Of a stretch of DNA of 64,000 nucleotides, positions 1 to 9,918 are shown piece by piece; the stretch's first letter is position 1, and each line of letters begins with the position of its first letter. Origin of the DNA: Allomuricauda sp. (lineage in GTDB: Bacteria > Bacteroidota > Bacteroidia > Flavobacteriales > Flavobacteriaceae); contig RHLF01000001.1 in assembly GCA_003712125.1 (NCBI GenBank), forward strand, positions 744,001 to 808,000. The letters run 5' to 3'. The translations under genes and the position numbers were made by a program. The notes beneath the pieces were generated by a model. That model had not been told where the DNA came from. It worked only from the letters and a program-made list of their open reading frames with translations, and did not search any database.

Positions 1-848
1 AACTGGAACAGGTAGACGGTAAGGCTTCGTTTAAACAAGATATTTGGCAACGCGCCGAAGGCGGTGGTGGGCGAACGCGTATTATAGAAAACGGTAACGT
101 TTTTGAAAAAGGCGGGGTAAATATTTCTGCTGTCCATGGTGAACTACCCAAAAGCATGCAACAGTATTTTGAAGTAGATGAAGCCGATTTTTTTGCGTGC
201 GGATTAAGTTTGGTACTCCATCCAAAAAACCCTTTCGTTCCTACGGTTCATGCCAACTGGCGCTATTTTGAAATGTATGATAAGCAAGGGAACATTGTAG
301 ACCAATGGTTTGGTGGCGGTCAAGACCTTACACCTTACTACCTGTTTGATGAAGATGCCAAACACTTTCATACCGTATGCAAAAATGCCTGTGATAAACA
401 CCATAGCAGTTTCTATGCCACCTACAAAAAACGTTGTGACGACTATTTTTGGAACAGTCACAGAAATGAGGCTCGAGGAATTGGTGGGTTATTCTTTGAC
501 TATTGCAAAGCGGATGACAACATGGATATGGAAGCATGGTATGCCTTTGTTACCGAAGTGGGCAATAGTTTTCTGAAGAGTTATGTACCCCTAGTTGAAA
601 AACGGAAAGATGCAGAATTTGGTCCTGAACATAGGGATTGGCAAGAGATTCGTAGGGGGCGGTATGTTGAATTTAATTTGGTTCATGACAAAGGCACCTT
701 GTTTGGTCTTCGAACCAACGGTCGCATCGAAAGTATTTTGATGAGCCTCCCACCACACGTGCAATGGCGTTATGATCATTCCCCAAAGCCAGGGAGCCAA
801 GAGCAACGCCTTGTTAGCGTTCTTAAAGAACCCCAGGAATGGGTATAA
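1..848 (+). CDS. hemF: Oxygen-dependent coproporphyrinogen III oxidase, 5' end outside window
   Basis: HemF decarboxylates coproporphyrinogen III to protoporphyrinogen IX with O2 in cytosolic haem synthesis. The reading frame is already open at base 3, so the true start lies before the window; an internal ATG at 156 is not the start. Visible family motifs are FKQDIWQRAEGGGGRTR near the left edge, FGGGQDLTPYY, GIGGLFFDY, and the near-terminal RGRYVEFNLVHDKGTLFGL and SLPPHVQWRY. About 280 residues are present of a usual ~300. A PhzF-like gene follows after 16 bases and hemB after that, which supports a haem cluster. The family assignment is secure. Confidence 0.96.
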   Translation, partial: LEQVDGKASFKQDIWQRAEGGGGRTRIIENGNVFEKGGVNISAVHGELPKSMQQYFEVDEADFFACGLSLVLHPKNPFVPTVHANWRYFEMYDKQGNIVDQWFGGGQDLTPYYLFDEDAKHFHTVCKNACDKHHSSFYATYKKRCDDYFWNSHRNEARGIGGLFFDYCKADDNMDMEAWYAFVTEVGNSFLKSYVPLVEKRKDAEFGPEHRDWQEIRRGRYVEFNLVHDKGTLFGLRTNGRIESILMSLPPHVQWRYDHSPKPGSQEQRLVSVLKEPQEWV

Positions 849-864
849 TGTTTAGATTTACGGT

Positions 865-2648
<1,784 letters not shown>

Positions 2649-2862
2649 AAGTAATGCTCGACTTTTAGGATTACCCACCTCATCTTTTATAGCAACGATT
2701 GATGTTCTTGGCCCGGTTTGCCACTATTACCTCTCTTCAACGGGGTTTTCGGTGAAAAAACAGGCATCACCCTTCGCTTTGATAAGGGGTGTTGGCCGTG
2801 GGTTGGCCGAGTGCCATTTTTCCAAATCCAGTTACGCATAACCCTACTTTCTATCATCATGT

Positions 2863-3081
2863 TTAATGAAGTTCTTCACATACATAACCTTCTTTCCGAA
2901 GTAGATTGGAAATGGCAACTACGTCCGGACGTTCGGTTTCGACCCGGAGAATGTTGTCACAATCCTCCAGGTCAAAATTCCACCTTCCGTTCTCATTGAT
3001 CAATCGATCCAGATAGGGTGTCAAATTTTTCACCCTACCCTTGTTCGATACAGAAGTTCTAAAAACCAAAATCGTTTTCAT
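2863..3081 (-). CDS. Small conserved-type protein of unknown function (72 aa)
   Basis: I do not recognise a named family. The ATG at 3081 is preceded by a purine-rich AAAGGAATT and gives a 72-residue product beginning MKTILVFRTSV; the open frame extends upstream only through a TTG inside the preceding gene. The product is soluble, with a predicted alpha/beta pattern and the segment RWNFDLEDCDNILRVE. Such small proteins beginning with a beta strand and ending in a short helix (RPDVVAISNLLRKEGYVCEEL) resemble ferredoxin-like or HMA-like folds, which is only a guess. It starts 2 bases after the DinB-type gene stop, so the two are almost certainly cotranscribed. Confidence 0.75.
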   Translation of the reverse strand: MKTILVFRTSVSNKGRVKNLTPYLDRLINENGRWNFDLEDCDNILRVETERPDVVAISNLLRKEGYVCEELH

Positions 3082-3082
3082 G

Positions 3083-3565
3083 TCAATTCCTTTCATAAAA
3101 TAATGGCGGTTCAACCCCCAGACTTCTTAAATACACATAAGCCTGGCCTCGATGATGGATCTCATTCTCGATAAAATAAAACAGCGAAGACTGAACAGTG
3201 CCCGGAAACTGACCAAACGATACCATCTCTTTTTGAAAATCTATATCAGTTAATTGGGCCCAGAGGGTATTGATATTTGCTGTCGATTTATCCCATGCCG
3301 CCAAAAGCAGGGTTTTTTGGCTTCCATAATCTCGGTGTTCATCAAATTTTTCCTGCTTTCCCGTGACAATTTCTCGCAAGCCTGGCTCGGCGATAGCCAA
3401 GAGTTCCTTGACCATATCAGAAAAAGGACGCATGCCCCCAATACGATATTCAAAAAGATCTTTTTCAGGAAAAGCTTCAATTACCTTTCTTGTTAAGCTA
3501 CGATGACTCTGCCAGTAGTCTAGAAGTTGGCCCGATGTAATAACTTCATTTACAGTGTTTACCAT
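3083..3565 (-). CDS. DinB/YfiT superfamily four-helix protein
   Basis: This protein of 160 residues from the ATG at 3565 has the DinB/YfiT four-helix pattern: an N-terminal helix with DYWQSHRSLTRKVIEAFPEKDLF, the central GGMRPFSDMVKELLAI with its histidine-equivalent position, and the C-terminal FIENEIHHRGQAYVYLRSLG, where the HHRGQ supplies metal ligands. Family members are metal-dependent thiol transferases or damage-inducible proteins; the substrate here is unknown. The longer frame to 3601 would need a TTG start and is less likely. It is divergent from a WYL regulator, and a -7 element and a palindrome lie just upstream, which suggests control by that regulator. Confidence 0.85.
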   Translation of the reverse strand: MVNTVNEVITSGQLLDYWQSHRSLTRKVIEAFPEKDLFEYRIGGMRPFSDMVKELLAIAEPGLREIVTGKQEKFDEHRDYGSQKTLLLAAWDKSTANINTLWAQLTDIDFQKEMVSFGQFPGTVQSSLFYFIENEIHHRGQAYVYLRSLGVEPPLFYERN

Positions 3566-3598
3566 TACAATTGATTTAAAGATTATTAATTCTTTCAG

Positions 3599-3606
3599 CA
3601 AATGTA
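3599..3606 (-). promoter_or_regulatory. Candidate -7 element of the DinB-type operon
   Basis: On the minus strand the sequence reads TACATTTG, a perfect match to the Bacteroidetes -7 consensus TAnnTTTG, 33 bases before the ATG at 3565. No clear TTG is seen at the usual -33 spacing. Instead, the palindrome at 3618-3633 occupies that region, which fits a regulated promoter. Confidence 0.5.
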
Positions 3607-3617
3607 AATGGGGGTAG

Positions 3618-3633
3618 TGACAGCCCTTTGTCA
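3618..3633. promoter_or_regulatory. Palindromic operator candidate, copy 1 (TGACA-N6-TGTCA)
   Basis: The sequence is a perfect inverted repeat, TGACA, six bases (gccctt), TGTCA. It lies 12 bases upstream of the minus-strand -7 element of the DinB-type gene, across the -33 region. A second copy with identical arms and spacing is at 3666-3681, centred 48 bases away. The adjacent divergent WYL regulator is the natural candidate binder, which is inference. Confidence 0.6.
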
Positions 3634-3665
3634 GTAGTAAAAATGTATCCCAAAAAAAAGGCAGT

Positions 3666-3681
3666 TGACATAGGGTTGTCA
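3666..3681. promoter_or_regulatory. Palindromic operator candidate, copy 2 (TGACA-N6-TGTCA)
   Basis: This second inverted repeat has the same arms as copy 1 and a different six-base spacer (tagggt). Conservation of arms but not spacer is what is expected of a dimeric DNA-binding protein. It lies between the divergent DinB-type operon and the regulator gene. Confidence 0.6.
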
Positions 3682-3738
3682 GTGGTCCTGTTTAAATTGA
3701 ACTTTTTAAAGGGCAAAAAATGAATACAAAACGACCTT

Positions 3739-3766
3739 TTGACCTTGGCTTGAAATCCTATCTTTG
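3739..3766 (+). promoter_or_regulatory. Candidate promoter of the WYL regulator
   Basis: TTG at 3739-3741, 17 bases, then TATCTTTG at 3759-3766 matches the Bacteroidetes promoter form. Transcription would begin near 3773, which excludes the ATG at 3720 and favours the ATG at 3786 or 3792 for the downstream gene. Confidence 0.45.
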
Positions 3767-3785
3767 GACAATAGGTCGCAACCTT

Positions 3786-4742
3786 ATGGGAATGGATACA
3801 GTAAAACGTTTTGACCGGATTGTGGCAATTTTGATTCAGCTGCAATCCAAACGCATTGTGAAAGCCCAAGAGCTTTCAGATAGGTTCGAAGTCAGCCTAA
3901 GAACCATTTACCGCGATATTCGAACCTTAGAAGCCGCTGGCGTACCCATCGCCAGTGAAGCAGGTGTTGGGTATTCCATCATGGAAGGTTATCGCCTTCC
4001 TCCTGTTATGTTCACCAAAGAAGAAGCTGGGAGTTTTGTGGCGGCAGAAAAGTTAATGCAGAATTTTACTGACAAATCGTTGGGGGGTCACTACGAATCT
4101 GCCATGATAAAATTAAAATCGGTACTGCGTGGTTCTGAAAAAGATTGGGTGGAAACTTTGGAGAACCAAATTCGCATTTTTCCGTCACAAGAAATATTCA
4201 ATGAAAAGGTGCCAAATGCCTTGGAAATACTATTCGAAAGCATGGCAGAAAAAACTCAGGTGTTACTTACCTATGAGGCCATAGAGGCTGAAAAACCTGG
4301 GAATAGAAAAATTGAACCGGTCGGTATTTTTAATGAAAATAATTTTTGGTACGTCATGGCCTACTGCCATTTACGAAAAGCCTATCGTCAATTTAGGGCT
4401 GACCGAATACAACGAATTTCGAGGACTACAGAACGTTTTCAATTGGTGCACCCCCCCTTAGAAGCGCTTCGCAGAGAAGAGCCTTCAGAAAAGACCAGGG
4501 TCAAGATATTAGTGGATAAGAAAATTTCAAAGTTTCTTCGGGGCAGCCGTAAAAGTTATGGCTTTGTCGAAGAACGGAAACTACAACATGATGTGGAAAT
4601 GACATTTCTTATAGAAGACACCCAGAATCATTTTGCCCGCTGGTATCTCATGTTTGGCGATTATGCCAAAATTTTAGAGCCCGCTTCCTTAAAAACCCGT
4701 GTATTGGAATTGTTGGATGCGCAAAAAAAACAGTTAGCCTAG
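3786..4742 (+). CDS. HTH and WYL domain transcriptional regulator (YafY type)
   Basis: This is a DNA-binding regulator with an N-terminal winged HTH (KRFDRIVAILIQLQSKRIV through SLRTIYRDIRTLEAAGVP, residues about 5-60) and a C-terminal WYL domain with the EPVGIFNENNFWYVMAYC segment and the WCX-like end region. WYL domains bind nucleic acid or small ligands and often report DNA damage or phage signals. I chose ATG 3786 because family proteins start just before 'TVKRFDRI' and because a promoter-like element lies at 3739-3766; an in-frame ATG at 3720 would add 22 atypical residues. It is divergent from the DinB-type operon, with two palindromes between them, so it probably regulates that operon and possibly itself. 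Confidence 0.88.
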   Translation: MGMDTVKRFDRIVAILIQLQSKRIVKAQELSDRFEVSLRTIYRDIRTLEAAGVPIASEAGVGYSIMEGYRLPPVMFTKEEAGSFVAAEKLMQNFTDKSLGGHYESAMIKLKSVLRGSEKDWVETLENQIRIFPSQEIFNEKVPNALEILFESMAEKTQVLLTYEAIEAEKPGNRKIEPVGIFNENNFWYVMAYCHLRKAYRQFRADRIQRISRTTERFQLVHPPLEALRREEPSEKTRVKILVDKKISKFLRGSRKSYGFVEERKLQHDVEMTFLIEDTQNHFARWYLMFGDYAKILEPASLKTRVLELLDAQKKQLA

Positions 4743-4745
4743 CGT

Positions 4746-6032
4746 ATGAAATGTCGTTTAAGTTTTATCGGCTTGCTTTTATTTTTTGGTCAGTTTTGTT
4801 GCGGACAAATGAGCGCCGCTGTAGAAAAAACATTACATGAAAAGGTTGATTCTATCATGGTTGACGGCATCCAACAAAAGGCCTTCCCAGGGGCACAGGT
4901 ATTGGTGGCCCACAAAGATAGTGTCATCTTTCACGAGACCTACGGCTTTCATACTTATGCCAATAAAACAAGGGTGTCTAAAGACGATATCTATGATTTG
5001 GCTTCTGTAACCAAAATAACTGGACCGCTACCGGCCTTGATGAAATTGGTGGATGAACAAAAGCTTGATTTAGACGCCCCTTTTTCAACCTATTGGAAAC
5101 CCTGGAAAAGACAAAAAAACAAGAAAGACCTAACGTTGCGCGAAATTTTGGCACACCAAGCTGGCCTTGTTCCGTACATCGTTTTTTTAAACAAGGTCAC
5201 CAAAAAAGAGGGGGCTTTAAAGCGAAGATTTGTACGCACAACTCCGTACAACAGGTTCGACAAACGAGCCTATCAAGATTTATTTGTTGCGAATCGATTT
5301 CAGCGTAAAATACATCGTATCATTAAACGATCTGAAGTATCCAACGATAAAACCTATCGCTATTCTGGATTGACTTTTTTAATTTTTCCACAACTGATAG
5401 CAGACCTATCAGGTCAAGATTATGAAAGCTACCTTCAAACAAATTTCTATCAACCGATTGGTGCAAATACCTTGGGTTTTCTCCCTTCAGAAAAGAACTT
5501 CTCAAATAAGATTGTACCCACCGAACGAGATTCACTCTTTAGGAACAGCCTTACCCAAGGGTGGGTGCATGATGAAAATGCTGCCCTTTTAGGAGGAATA
5601 TCGGGAAATGCAGGCCTTTTTGGCACCGCTGATGACCTCTTTAAAATGATGTCATTATACCAAAACCTTGGGCAATATCAGGGGCAGCAGCTACTTTCGC
5701 GGTCAGTAGTTGAAACCTTTATTTCAATTCAATTTCCGGAGAATGAAAATCGACGGGGCCTTGGTTTTGACAAGCCGTTACTGGGCAATGACACCTTGTC
5801 TATTTCAGAGGCCTACCCAGCTCCTGCGGCCAGTAAGAGAAGTTTTGGCCATGCCGGTTTCACCGGTACCTTTGTCTGGGCAGACCCAGAACATGAACTA
5901 ATTTTCATTTTTCTTTCGAATCGCGTGTATCCCACCAGAGAAAATCGAAATTTGTACGAACTGAACATAAGACCCAAATTACATCAATTGTTCTATGATG
6001 CCTTAGTTCCCAAAATTCCTTCGGCGAACTAG
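4746..6032 (+). CDS. Secreted serine hydrolase, beta-lactamase class C/PBP-like family
   Basis: The 428-residue protein starts with a cleavable signal peptide (FIGLLLFFGQFCCGQ, residues about 6-21) and acts in the periplasm or at the surface. It has the beta-lactamase-fold serine motif SVTK within YDLASVTKITG, the tyrosine motif YSG in YRYSGLTF, and a third motif HAG in SFGHAGFTGTF in place of KTG, as is common in esterase and D-aminopeptidase-like members. The mid-domain sequence NAALLGGISGNAGLFGTADDL is typical of the family. The substrate cannot be told; family members include carboxypeptidases, esterases and transesterases. It starts 3 bases after the WYL gene. Confidence 0.9.
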   Translation: MKCRLSFIGLLLFFGQFCCGQMSAAVEKTLHEKVDSIMVDGIQQKAFPGAQVLVAHKDSVIFHETYGFHTYANKTRVSKDDIYDLASVTKITGPLPALMKLVDEQKLDLDAPFSTYWKPWKRQKNKKDLTLREILAHQAGLVPYIVFLNKVTKKEGALKRRFVRTTPYNRFDKRAYQDLFVANRFQRKIHRIIKRSEVSNDKTYRYSGLTFLIFPQLIADLSGQDYESYLQTNFYQPIGANTLGFLPSEKNFSNKIVPTERDSLFRNSLTQGWVHDENAALLGGISGNAGLFGTADDLFKMMSLYQNLGQYQGQQLLSRSVVETFISIQFPENENRRGLGFDKPLLGNDTLSISEAYPAPAASKRSFGHAGFTGTFVWADPEHELIFIFLSNRVYPTRENRNLYELNIRPKLHQLFYDALVPKIPSAN

Positions 6033-6069
6033 GTAAATTTTGGCTATTTTTAGCACAATCTAAGCACGT

Positions 6070-7194
6070 ATGGGTCTACTCATTTTTTATGCCGTTATCT
6101 CTATTTTCTTCTCATTCCTGTGTTCTATTTTGGAGGCTGTGCTCCTCAGTGTAACCCCTACTTTTATCAATGTTAAAAAGCAAGAGGGTAAAGCCTATGC
6201 TGCAGATTTGGAACTTCTGAAAAGGGATGTGGACAAGCCCCTCATAGCCATTTTGACATTAAATACAGTGGCGCACACCGTTGGGGCAATTTTGGTTGGC
6301 GTACAGGCGAAGGCCGCTTACGCTGAAACATTTGGAACCCAACAAAGGAGTCTTTTTGGAATTGAATTCACCGAAGATCTTATGGTCGGGGTGGTATCCA
6401 CGATTATGACGATTCTTATTTTGGTTGCTTCCGAAATTATACCCAAGACCATCGGGGCCACCTATTGGAAACAATTGTCCAATTTTACGGCAAAAGCGTT
6501 AAATGCCATGGTCTTTGTGCTCAAATGGACTGGGCTCCTTTGGGTATTGCAACTGTTTACCAAGCTCATCGGAAAAAAAGGGTCGCATGGCAGTGTACTA
6601 AGTCGTGAAGATTTTACCGCAATGACCGATATCGCAGAGGAAGAAGGGGTTTTTGAAGAGTCTGAATCCAAGGTCATCAAGAACCTTTTGACTTTTGACG
6701 AAATTCAAGCGAAGGATATCATGACCCCCAGAACCGTAATGAAAATCGCTTCGGAAGATACCAGTATACAAGATTTTTTTGAGGCGAACAGACCGCTTCG
6801 CTTTTCCCGTATTCCTGTTTTCAAGGACAGGGCCGACAACATAACCGGATTTTTTTTAAAGGACGAAATGTTAGAGGCCATTATTAACAAAGAGGGTAAA
6901 AATCCATTATCAACCCTTCGCAGGGAGATTCTGGTTACCAATCGGATAAAACCTATCCCCGAACTTTTTGAAAAATTTGTTGAAAAGCGAGAGCATGTTT
7001 CTTTGGTGGTAGATGAATACGGTTCGGTAAGTGGTCTCGTGACCATGGAAGATGTCATTGAGACACTTCTTGGGTTGGAAATTATGGATGAAAGTGACAA
7101 TGTGGAAGACCTGCAGGTTTTGGCGCGCAAAAATTGGGAATCAAGAGCAAAACGTCTCGGTATAATTCCAGACCAAATACCCGATGAAGACTAA
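6070..7194 (+). CDS. CNNM (DUF21) and CBS domain membrane protein
   Basis: This is an inner-membrane protein of 374 residues. The N-terminal DUF21/CNNM domain has three to four membrane helices (residues about 1-25, 55-75, 95-120 and 150-170), followed by a tandem CBS pair beginning near MTPRTVMKIASEDTSIQDF and ending with VVDEYGSVSGLVTMEDVIETLLGLEI. The usual C-terminal CorC_HlyC domain seems to be absent or very short, since the protein ends about 45 residues after the second CBS. Relatives handle Mg2+/Co2+ export or resistance; the older label hemolysin is not informative. The stop overlaps the next start by one base (TAATG), indicating coupling. Confidence 0.9.
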   Translation: MGLLIFYAVISIFFSFLCSILEAVLLSVTPTFINVKKQEGKAYAADLELLKRDVDKPLIAILTLNTVAHTVGAILVGVQAKAAYAETFGTQQRSLFGIEFTEDLMVGVVSTIMTILILVASEIIPKTIGATYWKQLSNFTAKALNAMVFVLKWTGLLWVLQLFTKLIGKKGSHGSVLSREDFTAMTDIAEEEGVFEESESKVIKNLLTFDEIQAKDIMTPRTVMKIASEDTSIQDFFEANRPLRFSRIPVFKDRADNITGFFLKDEMLEAIINKEGKNPLSTLRREILVTNRIKPIPELFEKFVEKREHVSLVVDEYGSVSGLVTMEDVIETLLGLEIMDESDNVEDLQVLARKNWESRAKRLGIIPDQIPDED

Positions 7195-7664
7195 TGCAAA
7201 CGGCAGTGATCAATACCCCTTTGGGTTTTGCCAAACTTGAAGGCGATACTGACGGTATAGCCGCTATTACCGTTCTTGATTCGGGTCGTGCGAGCGATAG
7301 TATTCCCGAACCCCTTCAAGAAGTTGCACATCAATTGAAAGAATATTTTGAAGGTTCTCGTGTTGCTTTTGACCTGAAATTGAATGCCCAAGGAACCGAT
7401 TTCCAAAAAAAAGTTTGGGATGCCTTACTGCAAATTCCATATGGAAAAACAACCTCTTATTTAGCCCTATCAAAACAATTGGGTGATGTGAAGGCCATTC
7501 GAGCGGTTGCAGCAGCGAATGGCAAAAATCCCCTATGGATTGTTGTGCCATGCCATCGCGTTATTGGCTCTAATGGCGACTTAACGGGCTATGCGGGTGG
7601 CTTGCACAGAAAAAAGTGGTTGCTCGACCATGAAAACCCAGTAAAACAGCAAAGCTTGTTTTAA
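7194..7664 (+). CDS. ogt: Methylated-DNA--[protein]-cysteine S-methyltransferase
   Basis: This suicide repair protein moves alkyl groups from O6-alkylguanine (or O4-alkylthymine) to its own cysteine. The acceptor motif PCHRVIG is at residues 119-125 with C120, preceded by VAAANGKNPLWIVV and the DNA-binding helix segment FQKKVWDALLQIPYGKTTSY. At 156 residues it is of normal length for Ogt-type enzymes without an Ada N-terminal domain. It overlaps the CNNM/CBS gene by one base and converges with the following lipoprotein gene, overlapping it by four bases. The call is confident; Ogt versus Ada-type naming is a matter of convention. Confidence 0.95.
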   Translation: MQTAVINTPLGFAKLEGDTDGIAAITVLDSGRASDSIPEPLQEVAHQLKEYFEGSRVAFDLKLNAQGTDFQKKVWDALLQIPYGKTTSYLALSKQLGDVKAIRAVAAANGKNPLWIVVPCHRVIGSNGDLTGYAGGLHRKKWLLDHENPVKQQSLF

Positions 7665-8770
7665 TCCTGCACAAAGAATGTGGGGAAAAAGCGAACCTCC
7701 ACATTTTTAATGAGTTTTCCATCTGTTGAAATTTGAAGAACACCTCCTGAGACCCCAGTTTGCAAAAGTCGATACCCTACTAAAAAAACATTTTTGGTCG
7801 CACTGAAAACCAGGGTTGTGATAGTGATATCGGTTTCAATTTCTTGCTCGAGTTCCGTAATTATACCGGTAAGATCAATCTGAAAATCTTCTTGAGTGGT
7901 CAAATCAAAAATAGCGGGTTCTGCAAACAAGCGTGCAGGTTGTATGGTCGGTCGGGCATAGTAGAATCTGTTTCCGACCAAGACCGCGCCAGGAATCGGC
8001 CCCTGACTCAGCGCAGTTCCAAAGTTCAGCGGCGTTTCATCCAATAAGGCCAAGCTTTCCGGATCATAGTTGCCCAAGTTTGGTGAAGTCCCATTCTCGA
8101 TAATTACAATATCGCCCACATCACTTACCAAAAAGCTAATCGGAATCGGCCCAAAATTGAGAATAGGGCCTGACATTCGCGTCAAGGTATTGTAAAAGGT
8201 GAACTTGTAGTTGTTCTGGTTGTCACGGTAGGCAAAATAGACTTTGTCATCATAGAGCAAGGGTTGAAAAACAAAATCAATATCAAAGTCAATAGTAACA
8301 TCATTGCTGTCAGTGCCTTCGAGCTGTACATCTTGGATACCTAAATTTCTAGCATTGTTCGGGCCGAAAAATCCGAAGAAAACATTGGTATCGTTATTGA
8401 TCCCCCAAGCGACAGATCGGCCAGGACTGTTTGCAAAAAAATCGTCATAGGTATTGGTTTGGTTGGTCCGAAGATTTTTTTGGGCCAATGAAAATGCCCC
8501 ATCGGCAAAAGAGTAAAAAGAGATTAAATCACCGGATTGACGCAGTGTCAAATAATCCAAACCAACGTTGATCTCTTCGGTCAGGTTAAAGCTTTGCTCA
8601 CTATCAGAACTGGCTTCATAAGTTAATTGAACTACCGAATTTGCATTCTCTCCAATTACGATAAAATCAACTGGGTCTATCTCTTCAACAACCGGAATGC
8701 CCGCATCATCGGAAGAACAACCAATGATAAAGACAGCCATAAGTGGCAGCAGTATCTTTTTCAATTTCAT
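7661..8770 (-). CDS. Lipoprotein of unknown function (369 aa)
   Basis: I do not recognise a named domain. The ATG at 8770 gives an N terminus MKLKKILLPLMAVFIIGC with a lipobox cysteine at residue 18 followed by SSDD, so the product is a lipoprotein likely destined for the outer membrane. An upstream in-frame ATG at 8806 would add 12 residues and spoil the signal peptide. The mature part is rich in beta strands with repeated Asp/Asn-rich turns (for example NPVDFIVIG-like and DDKVYFAYRDNQNNY), consistent with a beta-propeller-like fold; this is inference. It sits alone on the minus strand, converging with ogt. Confidence 0.85.
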   Translation of the reverse strand: MKLKKILLPLMAVFIIGCSSDDAGIPVVEEIDPVDFIVIGENANSVVQLTYEASSDSEQSFNLTEEINVGLDYLTLRQSGDLISFYSFADGAFSLAQKNLRTNQTNTYDDFFANSPGRSVAWGINNDTNVFFGFFGPNNARNLGIQDVQLEGTDSNDVTIDFDIDFVFQPLLYDDKVYFAYRDNQNNYKFTFYNTLTRMSGPILNFGPIPISFLVSDVGDIVIIENGTSPNLGNYDPESLALLDETPLNFGTALSQGPIPGAVLVGNRFYYARPTIQPARLFAEPAIFDLTTQEDFQIDLTGIITELEQEIETDITITTLVFSATKNVFLVGYRLLQTGVSGGVLQISTDGKLIKNVEVRFFPTFFVQD

Positions 8771-8843
8771 AGCTTTAGCATAACAATATACAATTAATTG
8801 CACCATTCAAAGGCTATTGAAAACAAATTAGTACTTTTCAAGT

Positions 8844-9557
8844 ATGCTGAAAAAACTCAACTTAGAGCACATTTTATTCCTGGATATTGAGACCATCCCC
8901 GAGGAGGAACACTTTGAATCCCTAAGCAGTGATAAACAGTCTTTATGGGAGTTAAAATCGCAGTACCAACGAAAAGATGGCGTTACGGCGAAGGAATTTT
9001 ATGAACGTGCCGGAATTTGGGCCGAATTTGGAAGAATTATTTGTATTTCGGTTGGGTATTTTACACAAGAGCATACCGTTCGAAAATTTAAGGTACGATC
9101 TTTTCAGGGAGAAGAGGTAAAACTGCTGAAAGATTTCAAAAATATATTGATTGAAAATTTTAGTAGCACCAAGCACCTGCTATGTGCGCACAATGGTAAA
9201 GAGTTTGATTTTCCGTATATCGCCCGCAGAATGATCATACATGGCATTGAACTCCCCTACAAATTAAATCTCTTTGGCAAAAAACCTTGGGAAGTTCCGC
9301 ATCTTGACACCATGGAGCTTTGGAAATTTGGCGATTACAAACACTACACCTCTTTAAAACTAATGGCTCATGTATTGGGTATCCCCTCTCCAAAGGAAGA
9401 TATGGATGGAAGCATGGTACGTTCGGTTTATTATGAGGAAAATGACATAGATCGGATTGTCAACTATTGCGAATTGGATGTGGTGACCACGGCTCAAGTA
9501 TTCTTAAGATTGCGAAATGAGAAACTGATGAACGATTCGGAAATCATAAAGAACTAA
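8844..9557 (+). CDS. Predicted 3'-5' exonuclease, PolB-like exonuclease family
   Basis: This 237-residue RNase H-fold protein matches the stand-alone exonuclease family related to the proofreading domain of DNA polymerase B. The DEDDy motifs are complete: D14 and E16 in FLDIETIP, D122 in AHNGKEFDFPYIARR, and Y208 with D212 in NYCELDVVTTAQ. It should remove nucleotides from the 3' end of DNA or RNA; its in vivo substrate is unknown. The downstream gene begins one base after its stop codon, so they probably form a two-gene operon. Confidence 0.9.
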   Translation: MLKKLNLEHILFLDIETIPEEEHFESLSSDKQSLWELKSQYQRKDGVTAKEFYERAGIWAEFGRIICISVGYFTQEHTVRKFKVRSFQGEEVKLLKDFKNILIENFSSTKHLLCAHNGKEFDFPYIARRMIIHGIELPYKLNLFGKKPWEVPHLDTMELWKFGDYKHYTSLKLMAHVLGIPSPKEDMDGSMVRSVYYEENDIDRIVNYCELDVVTTAQVFLRLRNEKLMNDSEIIKN

Positions 9558-9558
9558 A

Positions 9559-9918
9559 ATGTCAAATTTTATTCATATTGAACCTGTTCTCCCCTCACAA
9601 GATATTAAACGGGATATCGTCTGGCACAAAAAGCACACTGGCTTTGAATTTGTTTTTGGAGATGCGATGTACGCCGGATTAAAACGCGATGATTTATGCC
9701 TGCATCTGCAATGGCATGCCGATACTGCAGACGATCCCTTATTGGGGGGATCTGTGATAAAAATTTTCGTTAAGGACATTGCCCCTTTGGTTGATGAGTT
9801 TGTAGAAAGGGGGACTATCAAAAGAGATAAGCTCCGTATGAATACCCGTTGGGGCACCCACGAATTTGGTTTTTTTGACTTGAATAAAAATGCCCTATTT
9901 ATTGTTCAGGACATTTAG
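9559..9918 (+). CDS. Glyoxalase/bleomycin-resistance-like VOC protein
   Basis: This 119-residue protein has the length and beta-alpha-beta-beta-beta pattern of the vicinal oxygen chelate superfamily. It has the segments EPVLPSQDIKRDIVWHKKHTGF, an internal LHLQWHADTADDPLLGGS with a possible metal-ligand histidine, and ends in WGTHEFGFFDLNKNALFIVQD, where the conserved glutamate of the fold is placed. The substrate cannot be predicted, since members range from antibiotic-binding proteins to dioxygenases. It starts immediately after the exonuclease gene and converges with the subtilase gene, whose stop codon is at the next base. Confidence 0.8.
   Translation: MSNFIHIEPVLPSQDIKRDIVWHKKHTGFEFVFGDAMYAGLKRDDLCLHLQWHADTADDPLLGGSVIKIFVKDIAPLVDEFVERGTIKRDKLRMNTRWGTHEFGFFDLNKNALFIVQDI

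Noticed and set aside
2718-2999. Plus-strand frame of 93 codons after hemB
   Set aside because: Composition is atypical (Trp/Pro/Arg-rich), no known motif, and it overlaps the opposite-strand gene at 2863-3081.
3720-3785. 22-residue N-terminal extension of the WYL regulator
   Set aside because: A promoter-like element (3739-3766) lies inside it and homologous proteins start at the later ATG.
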